A stretch of 64,000 nucleotides of DNA from Fluviicola chungangensis (GTDB lineage: Bacteria > Bacteroidota > Bacteroidia > Flavobacteriales_D > Crocinitomicaceae): NCBI RefSeq assembly GCF_007558725.1, contig NZ_VLPL01000006.1, positions 62,001-126,000 of the forward strand, in the 5' to 3' direction. The position numbers and the translations under genes were made by a program. Positions 8,378 to 17,219 of the stretch are shown in pieces. The notes beneath the pieces are model-generated. The model saw nothing but the letters and a program-made list of their open reading frames with translations. It did not search any database and was not told the origin of the DNA. Numbering within the stretch: position 1 is the stretch's first letter; each line of letters opens with the position of its first letter.

Positions 8378-10108
8378 ATGAAAAAACACTTTTTAAACTT
8401 GTTACTGGTTCTTTTTCCACTTGCTATTTTTGCGCAAAGCATACAGGAGCAGGTGCTTAAAACCGATATTAAGAAAGTCAAATTATTTCTTACTGCCGGT
8501 GAGATGACACATGAAACCCAGGTGAAACTTATCAAAGGGAGAAACAAAATTATCTTTTCGGGAATTTCGGCATTTGCTGATCCAAGAACCATCCAATTTA
8601 CCGGTTCCGGCTCGTTTCGTCTGGTTTCTATTTCAACAGAAATGGATTTTTTGGCAGCGGAACAATGGAATCCCAGAATCAGAGTCCTGGCAGATTCTCT
8701 TGAAGATTTAAAGGACAGGCATCAGATGAACGTGGATTTATTAAGTTCATACCAGGCTGAACTGGGGATATTGAATACCAATAAGGACTTAAAAGGTAAA
8801 AACACCTTAACGATCGATCAAATCAAGGCTGCTGGGGAATATTACCGTACACGTACTTTTGAGATCAATAAAACCATTACCAAAGTAAGGAAGGAACAAG
8901 AGGTACTATCTTCTAAAATAAACGATACCCGTTTTCAATTAACCGAATTGAACTATCTAGAAAATCAACGCAGTAACCAGGTAATCGTGCTGATTGATGT
9001 GGACAACAGCACCGATATTTCCGGCACATTGAAGTACCTGGTTTCCGATTGTGGTTGGGCAGCCACTTACGACCTTTCCGCCACAGATTTAAATCAGCCG
9101 ATTAACCTGAAATACAAGGCCCAGGTTTACAACAATACCGGAAACGACTGGAAAAACGTACACTTAACTTTAAGTACTTCTGATCCGCTTTTGAGTGCTG
9201 CCTCACCGGTTCTGAATCCCTTTTATATCCGCTATGGTGAACAAGTTGAATACAGCAAAAAATCCTATGTTCAACCCATGCAACAAAAAACAGAATACCG
9301 TACCGAGATCATGAATGAGATTAACATGGCAAATCAGCGCGCCTATGACAATTATGTGTTAGATCAAAAGGTCAGTGAAAATGCGGACTATTTTTCTTCG
9401 AGCAGATCAGGTTCCAAAAATGAAGGAAAAAAGGTAAGTACCGTTGCGATGAAACAAATCGAGATTTCCGATTTGAATGCAGAATTCGTTATCGCACATC
9501 CGTTCTCCTGCCCCACAGATGCAAAACCTTATATCGTAGAGATTAAAGAGATCAACATGCCTGCAACGTTTACACATGTCTCCGTTCCGAAATTGGATCA
9601 GGGATCTTTCTTACTGGCAAATATTGTCGGATGGCAGGATCTGGATCTGATTCCCGGTCCTACGAACGTTTATTTTGCAGGAAACTACGTAGGAGTCAGC
9701 GAAATCAACACCAATAACGTTGATGATACTTTGAGCTTATCTTTTGGACGCGATTCCAAAATACAGGTATTGCGCAAACTTAAATCAGAAATGAGCACGA
9801 AGAAAATATCCGGAAGTACGAAAAAAGACACGTATTTCTACGATATCCAGGTCCGCAATAACAGAACCGTACCTGTAAAAATCAACGTATTCGATCAGAT
9901 TCCGCTTTCCAGTTCCGGTGAAATTACGGTTACGGTAGAAACTATCGGCACCGGCAAAAAGAATGATCTTACCGGAGAAGTTACCTATATGATTATCCTT
10001 CAGCCGGGAGAAACAGCCAATCTGGAAATCGGTTATTCGGTCAAATACCCGAAAAACGCAAAAGTCACAACGAAGACTTTCCGGACCATTAGCTGTCCAA
10101 GCTTCTAA
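8378..10108 (+). CDS. secreted DUF4140/DUF4139 protein (mucoidy-inhibitor MuiA-like)
   Basis: 576 residues with a signal peptide (MKKHFLNLLLVLFPLAIFAQS). The N-terminal part (TDIKKVKLFLTAGEMTHETQVKL, then IIFSGISAFADP) matches the DUF4140 beta domain. A coiled-coil of about 100 residues follows (RVLADSLEDLKDRHQ to TRFQLTELNYLENQR). The C-terminal two-thirds is DUF4139-like, with YLVSDCGWAATYDLSA and a closing FDQIPLSSSGEITVTVE segment. The family is found in bacterial envelopes and has no settled function. The start at 8378 puts the signal peptide at the N-terminus. A strong terminator follows. Confidence 0.85.
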   Translation: MKKHFLNLLLVLFPLAIFAQSIQEQVLKTDIKKVKLFLTAGEMTHETQVKLIKGRNKIIFSGISAFADPRTIQFTGSGSFRLVSISTEMDFLAAEQWNPRIRVLADSLEDLKDRHQMNVDLLSSYQAELGILNTNKDLKGKNTLTIDQIKAAGEYYRTRTFEINKTITKVRKEQEVLSSKINDTRFQLTELNYLENQRSNQVIVLIDVDNSTDISGTLKYLVSDCGWAATYDLSATDLNQPINLKYKAQVYNNTGNDWKNVHLTLSTSDPLLSAASPVLNPFYIRYGEQVEYSKKSYVQPMQQKTEYRTEIMNEINMANQRAYDNYVLDQKVSENADYFSSSRSGSKNEGKKVSTVAMKQIEISDLNAEFVIAHPFSCPTDAKPYIVEIKEINMPATFTHVSVPKLDQGSFLLANIVGWQDLDLIPGPTNVYFAGNYVGVSEINTNNVDDTLSLSFGRDSKIQVLRKLKSEMSTKKISGSTKKDTYFYDIQVRNNRTVPVKINVFDQIPLSSSGEITVTVETIGTGKKNDLTGEVTYMIILQPGETANLEIGYSVKYPKNAKVTTKTFRTISCPSF

Positions 10109-10116
10109 AGAAAAAG

Positions 10117-10144
10117 CTCTCGGTTTCGGCTGAGAGTTTTTTTT
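10117..10144 (+). terminator. intrinsic terminator after the DUF4139 gene
   Basis: The stem CTCTCGG/CTGAGAG (7 pairs, one G-U) with a 6-base loop is followed directly by eight T's. It begins 8 bases after the stop codon. Confidence 0.9.
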
Positions 10145-10227
10145 ACCCCTAGACGAATTAATGAATCAAAGCTAAATTTTTAGTAAATAATTTGTTAAAA
10201 AATTAGGAATTCACTATATCGTTTTAG

Positions 10228-10235
10228 TATGTTTG
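10228..10235 (+). promoter_or_regulatory. -7 box (TATGTTTG) of the lectin-like secreted protein gene
   Basis: TATGTTTG matches TAnnTTTG and lies 16 bases before the ATG at 10252. No clear TTTG at the usual -33 distance was seen. Confidence 0.5.
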
Positions 10236-10251
10236 CGCTAAACTATTGATT

Positions 10252-11829
10252 ATGAAGCAAACTATCCTACTACTGATTTTTAGTGGATTGTCATTTATCC
10301 GTGCATTTGCATGTACCGGTGGAACTGCATCCGGTTCATTGACACCAACAGCAGCTTATCAGACTTTTGCGACACAAAACGGCCGATACTATACCGTAAA
10401 TGTGGTCCAATGCAACCAATACGAATTTACTTTCTGTACCGGAGGAGGCGCTTCTGGAATAGACACACAACTCACACTGCTGGATGCCACGGGCGCAACT
10501 CAAATTGTTTATGCAGATGATATTTGCGGAACAAATGCATCCATCAACTGGACTGCTACCTTTACGGGAACAATCCGGATCCTGGTGTCTAAATACAACT
10601 GTGTACACGACTTAACTTCCAATGTAACTTTGGCTTACAAAATGGTAGCAAATACAGGAAACTATTGTTTGAACGGAAATGCAAGTTATCAGACCATCGG
10701 TGGACAAAGTTGTATTGAGTTAACCCCGGAAACATCCAATCAAACAGGATGTGCATGGAACAACACGGTGATTGACTTCAATCAACCTTTTAATCTTTCC
10801 CTGAATTATTACTTCGGGAATAATATCAATGGGGCGGATGGAACAACTTTCACCTTTCAGCCGAACCCAACAGCTTGCGGAACTGCAGGAGGACAATTGG
10901 GAGCCGGAAATATTCCCAATTCCCTGGTCGTGGAATTTGATACATACGACAACGACAATCCCGCGCACGTTTACGATATGCTGGCAGATCACATTGCCGT
11001 TGAGATTGACGGAAACCTGCAAGGTCCGGGAGCCCCGTATTGTGGACCAGTGCCAGCTTTTGCATCATTGGCAAACCTGGATGACGGTGCTGTTCATACC
11101 ATTATGATTTCCTGGGACCCTGTTACTTTGAACCTTCAAATTTATGTGGACGGGAATTTGCGTTTAACCTGTAACGGGAATTTTGTGACTTCCGTGTTCG
11201 GAGGAGACAATACGGTATATTGGGGTGCTACAGCCGCAACAGGAGGTTTGAACAACCAACAATACTTCTGTCCTTCAACGGTAGTTCTTCCGGTAGAACT
11301 CAGTGCTTTTAAGACCAGTTGTGATAATGGGTACAACCGTATTTTCTGGAGAGCTGAAACGGAGAGCCGCCTGGATCATTATGTCATGGACTATACGTTC
11401 GACGGACAATTATTTTATCCGCTTGCAACGTTTCAGGCCAGCGGAAGTTCAGACGTTCCTTTGGAATATACTTATATAGACGAGCGCAAATGGGAAAAAC
11501 AGATTTATTACCGTCTGACTTCTGTGGATATCGACGGAAAATTGGAATACAGTGACTTGATATCTGCTTTCAACTGTTCCGTTGATTCCAAAAAACTGAT
11601 CACAAGTCTTTCCTCTGAAGAAGGAATTGTATCCATTCATTTCGCAGATAAATCCGTTTACTACCAGATTTTTGATTTAAACGGAAAAGCGATTACAGAA
11701 GTTTTAACGAACGAATCTAAGGCTGAAAACCAATTAATCACCTCTGTATCACAAGGGATTTACATCCTGAAATCTTGGAATAAACAGGAGACTATTTTTG
11801 AAAATCAACGTTTTTTTATCGATAAATAG
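10252..11829 (+). CDS. secreted L-type lectin-domain protein with T9SS C-terminal signal
   Basis: 525 residues. A signal peptide is followed by a PPC-like jelly roll (about residues 25-145: RYYTVNVVQCNQYEFTFC). Then comes an L-type lectin-like domain (about 150-345), with FNLSLNYYFGN, GADGTTFTFQ, SLVVEFDTYDND and LNLQIYVDGNL. LPVELSAFKTSC introduces the Fn3-like pre-CTD module common in Bacteroidota exoproteins. The end (YYQIFDLNGKAIT, SQGIYILKSW) is a type A T9SS sorting domain. It is probably exported and anchored at the cell surface to bind glycans; that role is inferred from the domain. ATG 10252 is preferred over TTG 10246. Confidence 0.85.
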   Translation: MKQTILLLIFSGLSFIRAFACTGGTASGSLTPTAAYQTFATQNGRYYTVNVVQCNQYEFTFCTGGGASGIDTQLTLLDATGATQIVYADDICGTNASINWTATFTGTIRILVSKYNCVHDLTSNVTLAYKMVANTGNYCLNGNASYQTIGGQSCIELTPETSNQTGCAWNNTVIDFNQPFNLSLNYYFGNNINGADGTTFTFQPNPTACGTAGGQLGAGNIPNSLVVEFDTYDNDNPAHVYDMLADHIAVEIDGNLQGPGAPYCGPVPAFASLANLDDGAVHTIMISWDPVTLNLQIYVDGNLRLTCNGNFVTSVFGGDNTVYWGATAATGGLNNQQYFCPSTVVLPVELSAFKTSCDNGYNRIFWRAETESRLDHYVMDYTFDGQLFYPLATFQASGSSDVPLEYTYIDERKWEKQIYYRLTSVDIDGKLEYSDLISAFNCSVDSKKLITSLSSEEGIVSIHFADKSVYYQIFDLNGKAITEVLTNESKAENQLITSVSQGIYILKSWNKQETIFENQRFFIDK

Positions 11830-11913
11830 AATTCGTTCATACTGTTATTCGCCGGCGTTCACCCCTTTTTTTTTTAACACTTGCCGAATAATTTAAATGA
11901 ACTAGTAAATTAA

Positions 11914-11945
11914 TTTGGAAGTAGTTAAGCCCTTAGATATATTTG
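11914..11945 (+). promoter_or_regulatory. consensus promoter of a short non-coding unit
   Basis: TTTG (11914-11917), a 20-base spacer and TATATTTG (11938-11945) form a complete Bacteroidota promoter. No credible protein gene follows on this strand; a perfect terminator ends about 40 bases downstream. Confidence 0.65.
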
Positions 11946-11951
11946 TTAAAG

Positions 11952-12011
11952 AAGAAATTCTAACACATCTCTTACCGATATGAAGCCGCAGAGTTTGTCT
12001 GCGGTTTTTTT
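11952..12011 (+). ncRNA. candidate small RNA (about 60 nt)
   Basis: The unit runs from the expected start of the promoter at 11914-11945 to the end of a strong intrinsic terminator at 12011. The only reading frame inside it would be 13 codons long and would cross the terminator stem, so I regard it as non-coding. It lies between a secreted-protein gene and a convergent lacI-type gene. Start is estimated from promoter geometry. No known RNA family was recognised. Confidence 0.45.
11986..12011 (+). terminator. intrinsic terminator of the candidate small RNA
   Basis: CCGCAGA-GTTTG-TCTGCGG is a perfect 7-bp GC-rich stem with a 5-base loop, followed by seven T's. Confidence 0.9.
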
Positions 12012-12102
12012 GTGTCCATAGAAAGTTTAAAAAAGTTTAACCGATAAAAAAGGCTCAAACAACTTTTGAACCTATCGAACTTCTTTAAACATTTAAACAT
12101 GT

Positions 12103-13095
12103 TTAGTGTGACCCCCGTTCAATAAACGAACATTCCATCATCAAATGCTTCCGGTTTTCGGTAGATTCTTTCAATCGATCCATCAACCTTTCGACCGTCT
12201 CTTTCCCTATCCCGTTCACAGGTTGACTCAAAGCAGTAACCGGAGGAGCAAAGTAAGAGAAAGCTTCAGAGTCATCAAACGAAATAATACGCACTTTTTT
12301 CGGAATCTCTACTTTCAAAATATTCAGTGCATTGATTGCATGCAGAGCCACCTTATTGTTTAAAGCAACAAACGAATCCACTCCATCGTCGATCATTTGC
12401 TTGATTTTTTCTACACTTTCTTTTTGATTTTCACTCAAAGAAGCCAGCTCATACGGAATCGATTGTTTTTCACATGCCGATTTTGTTCCATCTATACGCA
12501 ATTGGATGGTCATTACATCGGATCTTTTCGGATGCAGGATTCCGACTTTTTTAGGTTTTACCGAGAATTTTTTAACCAGCATTGCAGATTCCATGTAATT
12601 ATCAACCCCTACAAAATCTGCAAATTCATCTCCGATCCGGTCAACCCAAACAACCGGAATCGGTGTTTCGTCCAAAACAGGTTTCAATGCGGGAATTCCA
12701 TTGCAAGGAGCAATGATCAGGGCATCCACCGAACGCAAAATCAAATCGCGGATCAGTTTCAGTTCCATGGTGCTGTCGTCGTTTGTGGAAACTATAAACA
12801 AGCTATATCCTTTTTCGTATAAAGACTCCTGAATCGCTTTACTTAACTCCGAATAGAAGGGATTGGAAATATCGGCCAAGACCAAACCGATAGTTTGTGT
12901 TTTCCCTTCTCTCAATCCTTTAGCAAAATAGTTCGGAACATAGTTCAGTTCTTTTGCCTTATCCAAGATTAGCTTCTGCGTTGTCTCACTGATGTTGAAT
13001 TGTTTTCCTTTGCCATTCAATACGAATGAGACAGTAGATTTTGAAACATTTAAACTTTCGGCAATATCCGCAAGTGATGTTCTTTTTGATTTCAT
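12103..13095 (-). CDS. LacI-family transcriptional regulator
   Basis: 330 residues. The N-terminal helix-turn-helix is SLADIAESLNVSKSTVSFVLNG, followed by the hinge helix NYVPNYFAKGLREGKT. A periplasmic-binding-protein-type sensor domain starts at QTIGLVLADISNPFYSELSK and runs to the C-terminus, with the interdomain crossings typical of the family. Effector and targets are unknown: there is no sugar operon beside it, only nadK 10 bases upstream, so it may be the third gene of a CBS protein-nadK-lacI transcript. Confidence 0.9.
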   Translation of the reverse strand: MKSKRTSLADIAESLNVSKSTVSFVLNGKGKQFNISETTQKLILDKAKELNYVPNYFAKGLREGKTQTIGLVLADISNPFYSELSKAIQESLYEKGYSLFIVSTNDDSTMELKLIRDLILRSVDALIIAPCNGIPALKPVLDETPIPVVWVDRIGDEFADFVGVDNYMESAMLVKKFSVKPKKVGILHPKRSDVMTIQLRIDGTKSACEKQSIPYELASLSENQKESVEKIKQMIDDGVDSFVALNNKVALHAINALNILKVEIPKKVRIISFDDSEAFSYFAPPVTALSQPVNGIGKETVERLMDRLKESTENRKHLMMECSFIERGSH

Positions 13096-13105
13096 TCCTA
13101 AAACG

Positions 13106-13984
13106 TTAGTTTCTTTGGTCTTTTCCCCACGACATTTTGTTGCGAATCGTATCCAAGAAATTAGTGTCCTCTAATTTAATTACATTAATCATATATTCGG
13201 CCTTTCTGATCAAAACTTCTTCGTTCTGTTTGATACTTTTAGCGTTACCGTCCAATGAAATCAAGTAATTGCGTTCCCGTCCCTCTATTCTTAATTTAAT
13301 CGGCATGTTGTCGGGAACTACCACCGGCCGAACATTCAGGTTGTGCGGTGCAATTGGAGTAATAATATGGACTTGGCACCCCGGTGTAACGATGGGTCCG
13401 CCACAACTTAAATTATAGGCTGTGGAACCGGTCGGTGTAGCCACAATTAAACCGTCGGCCCAATAAGAATTCAAGTATTTGTCTTCCAGAAAAGTATCCA
13501 CCGTTATCATCGATGAAGTATCTTTTTTTAAGAGCGTTACTTCATTCATTGCCACGTTATCCGAACCGTAAATTCCTCTTTCCGTATCTACCCGTAGCAA
13601 AGACCTTTTTTGAAAATCATATCTTTTTTGACGGACCAATTCCAAAGCGTCCTCAAAAAATTCGTCGCCGATATTGGCAAGGAATCCAAGTCTTCCGGTA
13701 TTAATTCCAAGAATGGGAACGCCTGAATCGCGGATGTACGCAACAGTTCTCAAAAAAGTTCCATCTCCCCCAATACTAAAGGCCAGATCAATTCCCTGGT
13801 GAAAATCTTCGTGACTTGAAAACACTTCTGTTTCTTTAAAAATCCCGGTCTTTTTAACCAACTGATGCTTTAATTCTTTTTCAAGGATAAGCTTCCAGCC
13901 AAAGCGTTCGGTTACAGCTGCGAAACGCATAAAAATCGGAATCGTAGCTTTATTGACTTTCTTACTATAAACTGCAACCAGCAT
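13106..13984 (-). CDS. nadK: NAD kinase
   Basis: 292 residues; phosphorylates NAD to NADP using ATP (or polyphosphate) in the cytoplasm. The diagnostic GGDGTFLR motif is at 72-79, NEVTLLKKD at about 147-155 and the NAD-binding TPTGSTAYNLSCGGP at 183-197. LRPVVVP-like NVRPVVVPDNMPIKL precedes the C-terminal beta-sandwich. It lies one base downstream of the CBS-domain gene, an arrangement common in this phylum. Confidence 0.95.
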   Translation of the reverse strand: MLVAVYSKKVNKATIPIFMRFAAVTERFGWKLILEKELKHQLVKKTGIFKETEVFSSHEDFHQGIDLAFSIGGDGTFLRTVAYIRDSGVPILGINTGRLGFLANIGDEFFEDALELVRQKRYDFQKRSLLRVDTERGIYGSDNVAMNEVTLLKKDTSSMITVDTFLEDKYLNSYWADGLIVATPTGSTAYNLSCGGPIVTPGCQVHIITPIAPHNLNVRPVVVPDNMPIKLRIEGRERNYLISLDGNAKSIKQNEEVLIRKAEYMINVIKLEDTNFLDTIRNKMSWGKDQRN

Positions 13985-13985
13985 C

Positions 13986-14648
13986 TTAAATGTTTAAATA
14001 ATTCATCAACGCATCGTACCTGAATTGCATATCATCCTGATCTGTTGAACGCTGAAAACTTGCTTTCACGATCATATCATGCCGTTCAAAAGAGCGAATG
14101 ATACGGGATAAATCCACTTCCGATATCTTCAGTGTAACTTCTATCCTGGTAGTATCCCCTGAAGACATAATGAATGAAGAAAGGATTTTCGCATTTTCAC
14201 TTTCTACAATTTGAGCGATCTGTGCGAGAGAATAATCAACCCGGTTCATTTCCAGGATAACTATTCCACCGACCTCTTTAATACTGGCAGTATTCGCGAT
14301 CAGGGTCATCAATTGATGAACGCTGGTGCATCCCAGGTATTGCTCATTGACATCCAGGACCGGTAAAACGGAAATGCGGTGTTCCGCCATTTTGCCCAAT
14401 ACCTCATATATGTGAGCATTTTCAGAAACGTAAGGTCTCGGAAGGTGATCGAACAGCACATCCAGGGACAATTCCAGGTCTTTTTTATCTAAAATATCGT
14501 TTTCGGAAATCAGCCCTACAAAATTGCCATTTTTCAATACTGGAAGATGCGAAACTTTGAACTCTTCCATCCAAATCAATGCCTTCTCCCCTGAATCTGT
14601 ATGAATTAACGGGGGAATCTCGTCTGTAATTACTTCTTTTGCTGTCAT
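13986..14648 (-). CDS. CBS-domain pair protein
   Basis: 220 residues. Two tandem CBS motifs occupy residues about 1-120: SHLPVLKNGNFVGLISENDIL and ISVLPVLDVNEQYLGCTSVH. The last 80 residues (GIVILEMNRVDYSLAQIAQIVES onward) look like an ACT-like regulatory fold. CBS pairs usually bind adenosine nucleotides, so coupling to the adjacent nadK is plausible but inferred. I use the ATG at 14648; a TTG four codons upstream is possible. Confidence 0.85.
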   Translation of the reverse strand: MTAKEVITDEIPPLIHTDSGEKALIWMEEFKVSHLPVLKNGNFVGLISENDILDKKDLELSLDVLFDHLPRPYVSENAHIYEVLGKMAEHRISVLPVLDVNEQYLGCTSVHQLMTLIANTASIKEVGGIVILEMNRVDYSLAQIAQIVESENAKILSSFIMSSGDTTRIEVTLKISEVDLSRIIRSFERHDMIVKASFQRSTDQDDMQFRYDALMNYLNI

Positions 14649-14743
14649 GTTATGCGCCAAAGTAGTAAAAAGGTAGCTATGAGCGAAACCTTTGCGGAAA
14701 TTTAATCTGTATAAACCATCCTTTCAAACCTTTTACCCAGACA

Positions 14744-15442
14744 TCACGGTTCTATGCGATTGCCGTATTTTTTTCTCAGATGCTTGGTTTTAAGGTCTTC
14801 TTCTTTCCAACGAATATGCTGTCCGAAAGTTCCCCTTAATCGCTGCCATTTGGACTGTCTGTTAACTATTGAAACAAAATTGGCACGCTTGGCAGAACTG
14901 GGATCGATGGTAGGTTCACTTAAATCCTGCTTCATCAACGTATCTTTAATAATGGGCAAAAGGTCCACCGGGAAGTCAAACTTCTTAATAAATTTTCGCA
15001 TCCCGTTTAATTGAAAGGGATCCGTAGCCAAAGCAATCTTATGAAATCCCTGTTTTTTGGCAACCCGATAAGAATAATAAATATTTTCTGTTGTATGTTC
15101 GGCTCGTGGATCAGTAAAGATGTGTTGTTTCGGAATCCCCAGAGCTTCCCCGTAAAGCGCCATAACCTTCGCTTCTTCGTATTCCGTATACACTGCAGAC
15201 CCGGAAAAAATAATGTTTTTGGTATATCCTTTCCGATACAGGTAAACTCCCCAATGCACCCGATTTCTCATCGTTTCGCTCCAATGCTTTCCATCGTACG
15301 GAACTCCCGGAACAATGATCGCATCATAAGGAGCCTTTTTCAAATACTTTTGATTGGTCTTTTCCGCTGACGGGGAAAAAAGAAAACAGCCGCTTAGCAG
15401 CATGGTCAGCGACAAATAAGTGATTATTGAAACTGCTTTCAT
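14744..15442 (-). CDS. DUF218 (YdcF/SanA-like) lipoprotein
   Basis: 232 residues with a lipoprotein signal (SLTMLLSGC, Cys19). The DUF218 core is visible: [69 protein letters not shown] and [13 protein letters not shown]. Members of this family (ElyC, SanA, YdcF) are linked to envelope or peptidoglycan-precursor metabolism, but the chemistry is not settled. The box TATCATTG (one mismatch from consensus) is four bases before the ATG. It is divergent from pdxJ. Confidence 0.82.
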   Translation of the reverse strand: MKAVSIITYLSLTMLLSGCFLFSPSAEKTNQKYLKKAPYDAIIVPGVPYDGKHWSETMRNRVHWGVYLYRKGYTKNIIFSGSAVYTEYEEAKVMALYGEALGIPKQHIFTDPRAEHTTENIYYSYRVAKKQGFHKIALATDPFQLNGMRKFIKKFDFPVDLLPIIKDTLMKQDLSEPTIDPSSAKRANFVSIVNRQSKWQRLRGTFGQHIRWKEEDLKTKHLRKKYGNRIEP

Positions 15443-15545
15443 AGGTCAATGATACGGTTTTTAGTGAAAAAATTTTCACAGAAAACGTTAAATCGGAAAA
15501 CGAAACTTTCCATAACTTTAACATCCCTAAGAGTTAAATCCTATT

Positions 15546-15553
15546 TATCTTTG
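15546..15553 (+). promoter_or_regulatory. pdxJ -7 box (TATCTTTG)
   Basis: TATCTTTG is an exact TAnnTTTG. It gives a purine-rich leader of about 55 bases before the pdxJ ATG. The leader contains two direct copies of GCGTCGCC. Confidence 0.55.
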
Positions 15554-15613
15554 CCCATTCACAAAGGCAAAGAGCGTCGCCCCAAGCGTCGCCGTTCAAA
15601 GAAAGGAAAAGTT

Positions 15614-16330
15614 ATGACAAAATTAAGCGTAAACATCAACAAAATTGCTACGATCCGTAATGCACGAGGTGGAAACACCCCAAATGTAGTCCAGGTAGCG
15701 ATTGACTGTGAGCGCTTTGGAGCTGCAGGAATTACAGTACATCCCAGACCCGATGAAAGACACATCACGGGAAAAGATGTCGTGGATCTATCGAAAGTGG
15801 TAACCACCGAATTCAATATTGAAGGTTATCCGGATCAGCGGTTCATGGAAATGATCGAATCCATTCGTCCTGCACAGGCCACCCTGGTACCTGATCCACC
15901 GCATGTATTAACGAGCAATGCAGGCTGGGATACCAAAGAGCATTTGGAAGTCCTCCAGGATATTATTCGACGCATCAAATCCTGGGGAGTACGTACGTCT
16001 ATTTTTGTCGACACTGACTTACAGAACATTGAGTATGCCATTAAAACAGGAACCGACCGTATTGAATTGTATACCGGTCCTTATGCAGAAGTTTTTCCTG
16101 AAAATCCGGAACAGGCAGTTGAACCGTTTGTTATTGCTGCGAACCGAGCTTTGGAATTGGGTCTGGAACTGAACGCCGGACACGATTTAAACCAGGAAAA
16201 TCTGCGTTTTTTCAAACAGCATATTCCACAATTAGCCGAAGTATCCATTGGTCATGCATTGATTTCAGATTCAATCTATTTGGGATTGGAGAATGCAATT
16301 CAGCGATACAACTACTTGCTGAGAGATTAA
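15614..16330 (+). CDS. pdxJ: pyridoxine 5'-phosphate synthase PdxJ
   Basis: 238 residues. PdxJ condenses 1-deoxyxylulose 5-phosphate with 3-amino-2-oxopropyl phosphate to form pyridoxine 5'-phosphate. The start [19 protein letters not shown] is the classic N-terminus. [43 protein letters not shown] and [12 protein letters not shown] carry the conserved His, Arg and Glu residues. The reading frame is open 55 codons upstream, but that part overlaps the promoter and encodes an unlikely Arg/Lys-rich string, so I start at 15614. Confidence 0.95.
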   Translation: MTKLSVNINKIATIRNARGGNTPNVVQVAIDCERFGAAGITVHPRPDERHITGKDVVDLSKVVTTEFNIEGYPDQRFMEMIESIRPAQATLVPDPPHVLTSNAGWDTKEHLEVLQDIIRRIKSWGVRTSIFVDTDLQNIEYAIKTGTDRIELYTGPYAEVFPENPEQAVEPFVIAANRALELGLELNAGHDLNQENLRFFKQHIPQLAEVSIGHALISDSIYLGLENAIQRYNYLLRD

Positions 16331-16361
16331 TCTAACAGCAACAATCAAGGAAGTGTGAAAA

Positions 16362-16402
16362 ATAATTACCCGGGTAAGTGGTGGATAATCTTGCACTTAT
16401 CC
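16362..16402 (-). repeat. 41-bp palindromic intergenic repeat, copy 2
   Basis: Inverted copy of the element at 2191-2231 with two differences in 41. The 12-bp palindrome is TTACCCGGGTAA here (16367-16378), followed by the conserved GTGGTGGATAATC and TTGCACTTATCC. It lies in the 91-bp gap between the convergent pdxJ and hydrolase genes. Confidence 0.8.
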
Positions 16403-16421
16403 CCAAAGAGGAAAAAGGAAA

Positions 16422-17216
16422 CTAAAATCGATCTTCCAGTATCTTCTGAATGTAGCCCATAATCTGCTTTTTTTGCTTCCTGGAACCCTCGTCGTTCATT
16501 TCGTTGTGGGTAATCTTTTTCAATTGAAAAATCCGAATGCCATAACGTTCACAATCTTCCTTCGAAGGAATCACCAGCGTGTCTGCTACTTTATCCGTCG
16601 ACCTTAAACTTGAAAATTGTGGCTTTGAGACAACTGGTAACGGCATCCTCAAATGGTCCAGTGTAATGACTTTGCGAATTAGTTCCGGATGGTCTCTTGC
16701 GGCCAAAACGCTCATATCTCCCCCATTCGAATGACCAATTAGGTCTATTGAACTAATTTTTAGATTCGGATGTTTCTTCTTAAAATCCTGCAATACAAAC
16801 AACATGTTTTCTTCTCCTCTGATCCAAAACGGCATGCGAACAATCTGCATGATCCCTTCCTTTGGAATTAACGGATCACCCAATAATTCATGCTGGATAC
16901 TCAGTGTCCAAAAACCTGCCTTGGCAAGTCTTTTTGTCAAATAAGAATAATTCAAATAATTACGTGAATAATTAGAGCCGTATCCGTGGCTGAAAATCAC
17001 CAGGCGAATAGAATCTTTTAAGGGCTGTTTCGACTCCAGGAAATACAGTGCGTAAGGAACCACGCGATTCCGCACACTATCCAGCACTTCATATTTTTCT
17101 ATCCCGATTTTAGTTGAAACGACCTCATATTCGGATGACATGGAAGCAAAAGCAACTATAACAAGAGCAAAAATTCCTGCCAGTACAAAATAAAACCGAT
17201 TCTTCTTCCGCTTCAT
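16422..17216 (-). CDS. membrane-anchored alpha/beta hydrolase
   Basis: 264 residues with one N-terminal transmembrane anchor (residues 8-26). The hydrolase core shows LVIFSHGYGSNYS (oxyanion region, 72-84) and the nucleophile elbow GHSNGG with Ser163. The catalytic His is probably in KITHNEM near the C-terminus. The arrangement resembles the cutinase/lipase-like dienelactone-hydrolase branch. Substrate unknown. It is the last gene of a tight three-gene operon (3-base gap) with two secreted proteins of unknown function. Confidence 0.8.
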   Translation of the reverse strand: MKRKKNRFYFVLAGIFALVIVAFASMSSEYEVVSTKIGIEKYEVLDSVRNRVVPYALYFLESKQPLKDSIRLVIFSHGYGSNYSRNYLNYSYLTKRLAKAGFWTLSIQHELLGDPLIPKEGIMQIVRMPFWIRGEENMLFVLQDFKKKHPNLKISSIDLIGHSNGGDMSVLAARDHPELIRKVITLDHLRMPLPVVSKPQFSSLRSTDKVADTLVIPSKEDCERYGIRIFQLKKITHNEMNDEGSRKQKKQIMGYIQKILEDRF

Positions 17217-17219
17217 GGC

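Noticed and set aside
10720-11107. Long antisense frames inside the lectin-like gene
   Set aside because: They are shadows of codon bias in the real gene; they lack family motifs and sit within one intact coding frame.
11982-12023. A 13-codon peptide (MKPQSLSAVFLCP) at the candidate small RNA
   Set aside because: It spans the terminator stem and T run, so its mRNA would not be made in full.
15449-15613. N-terminal extension of PdxJ
   Set aside because: The extra 55 codons include the promoter and are low in sense; family members start at the [10 protein letters not shown] position.
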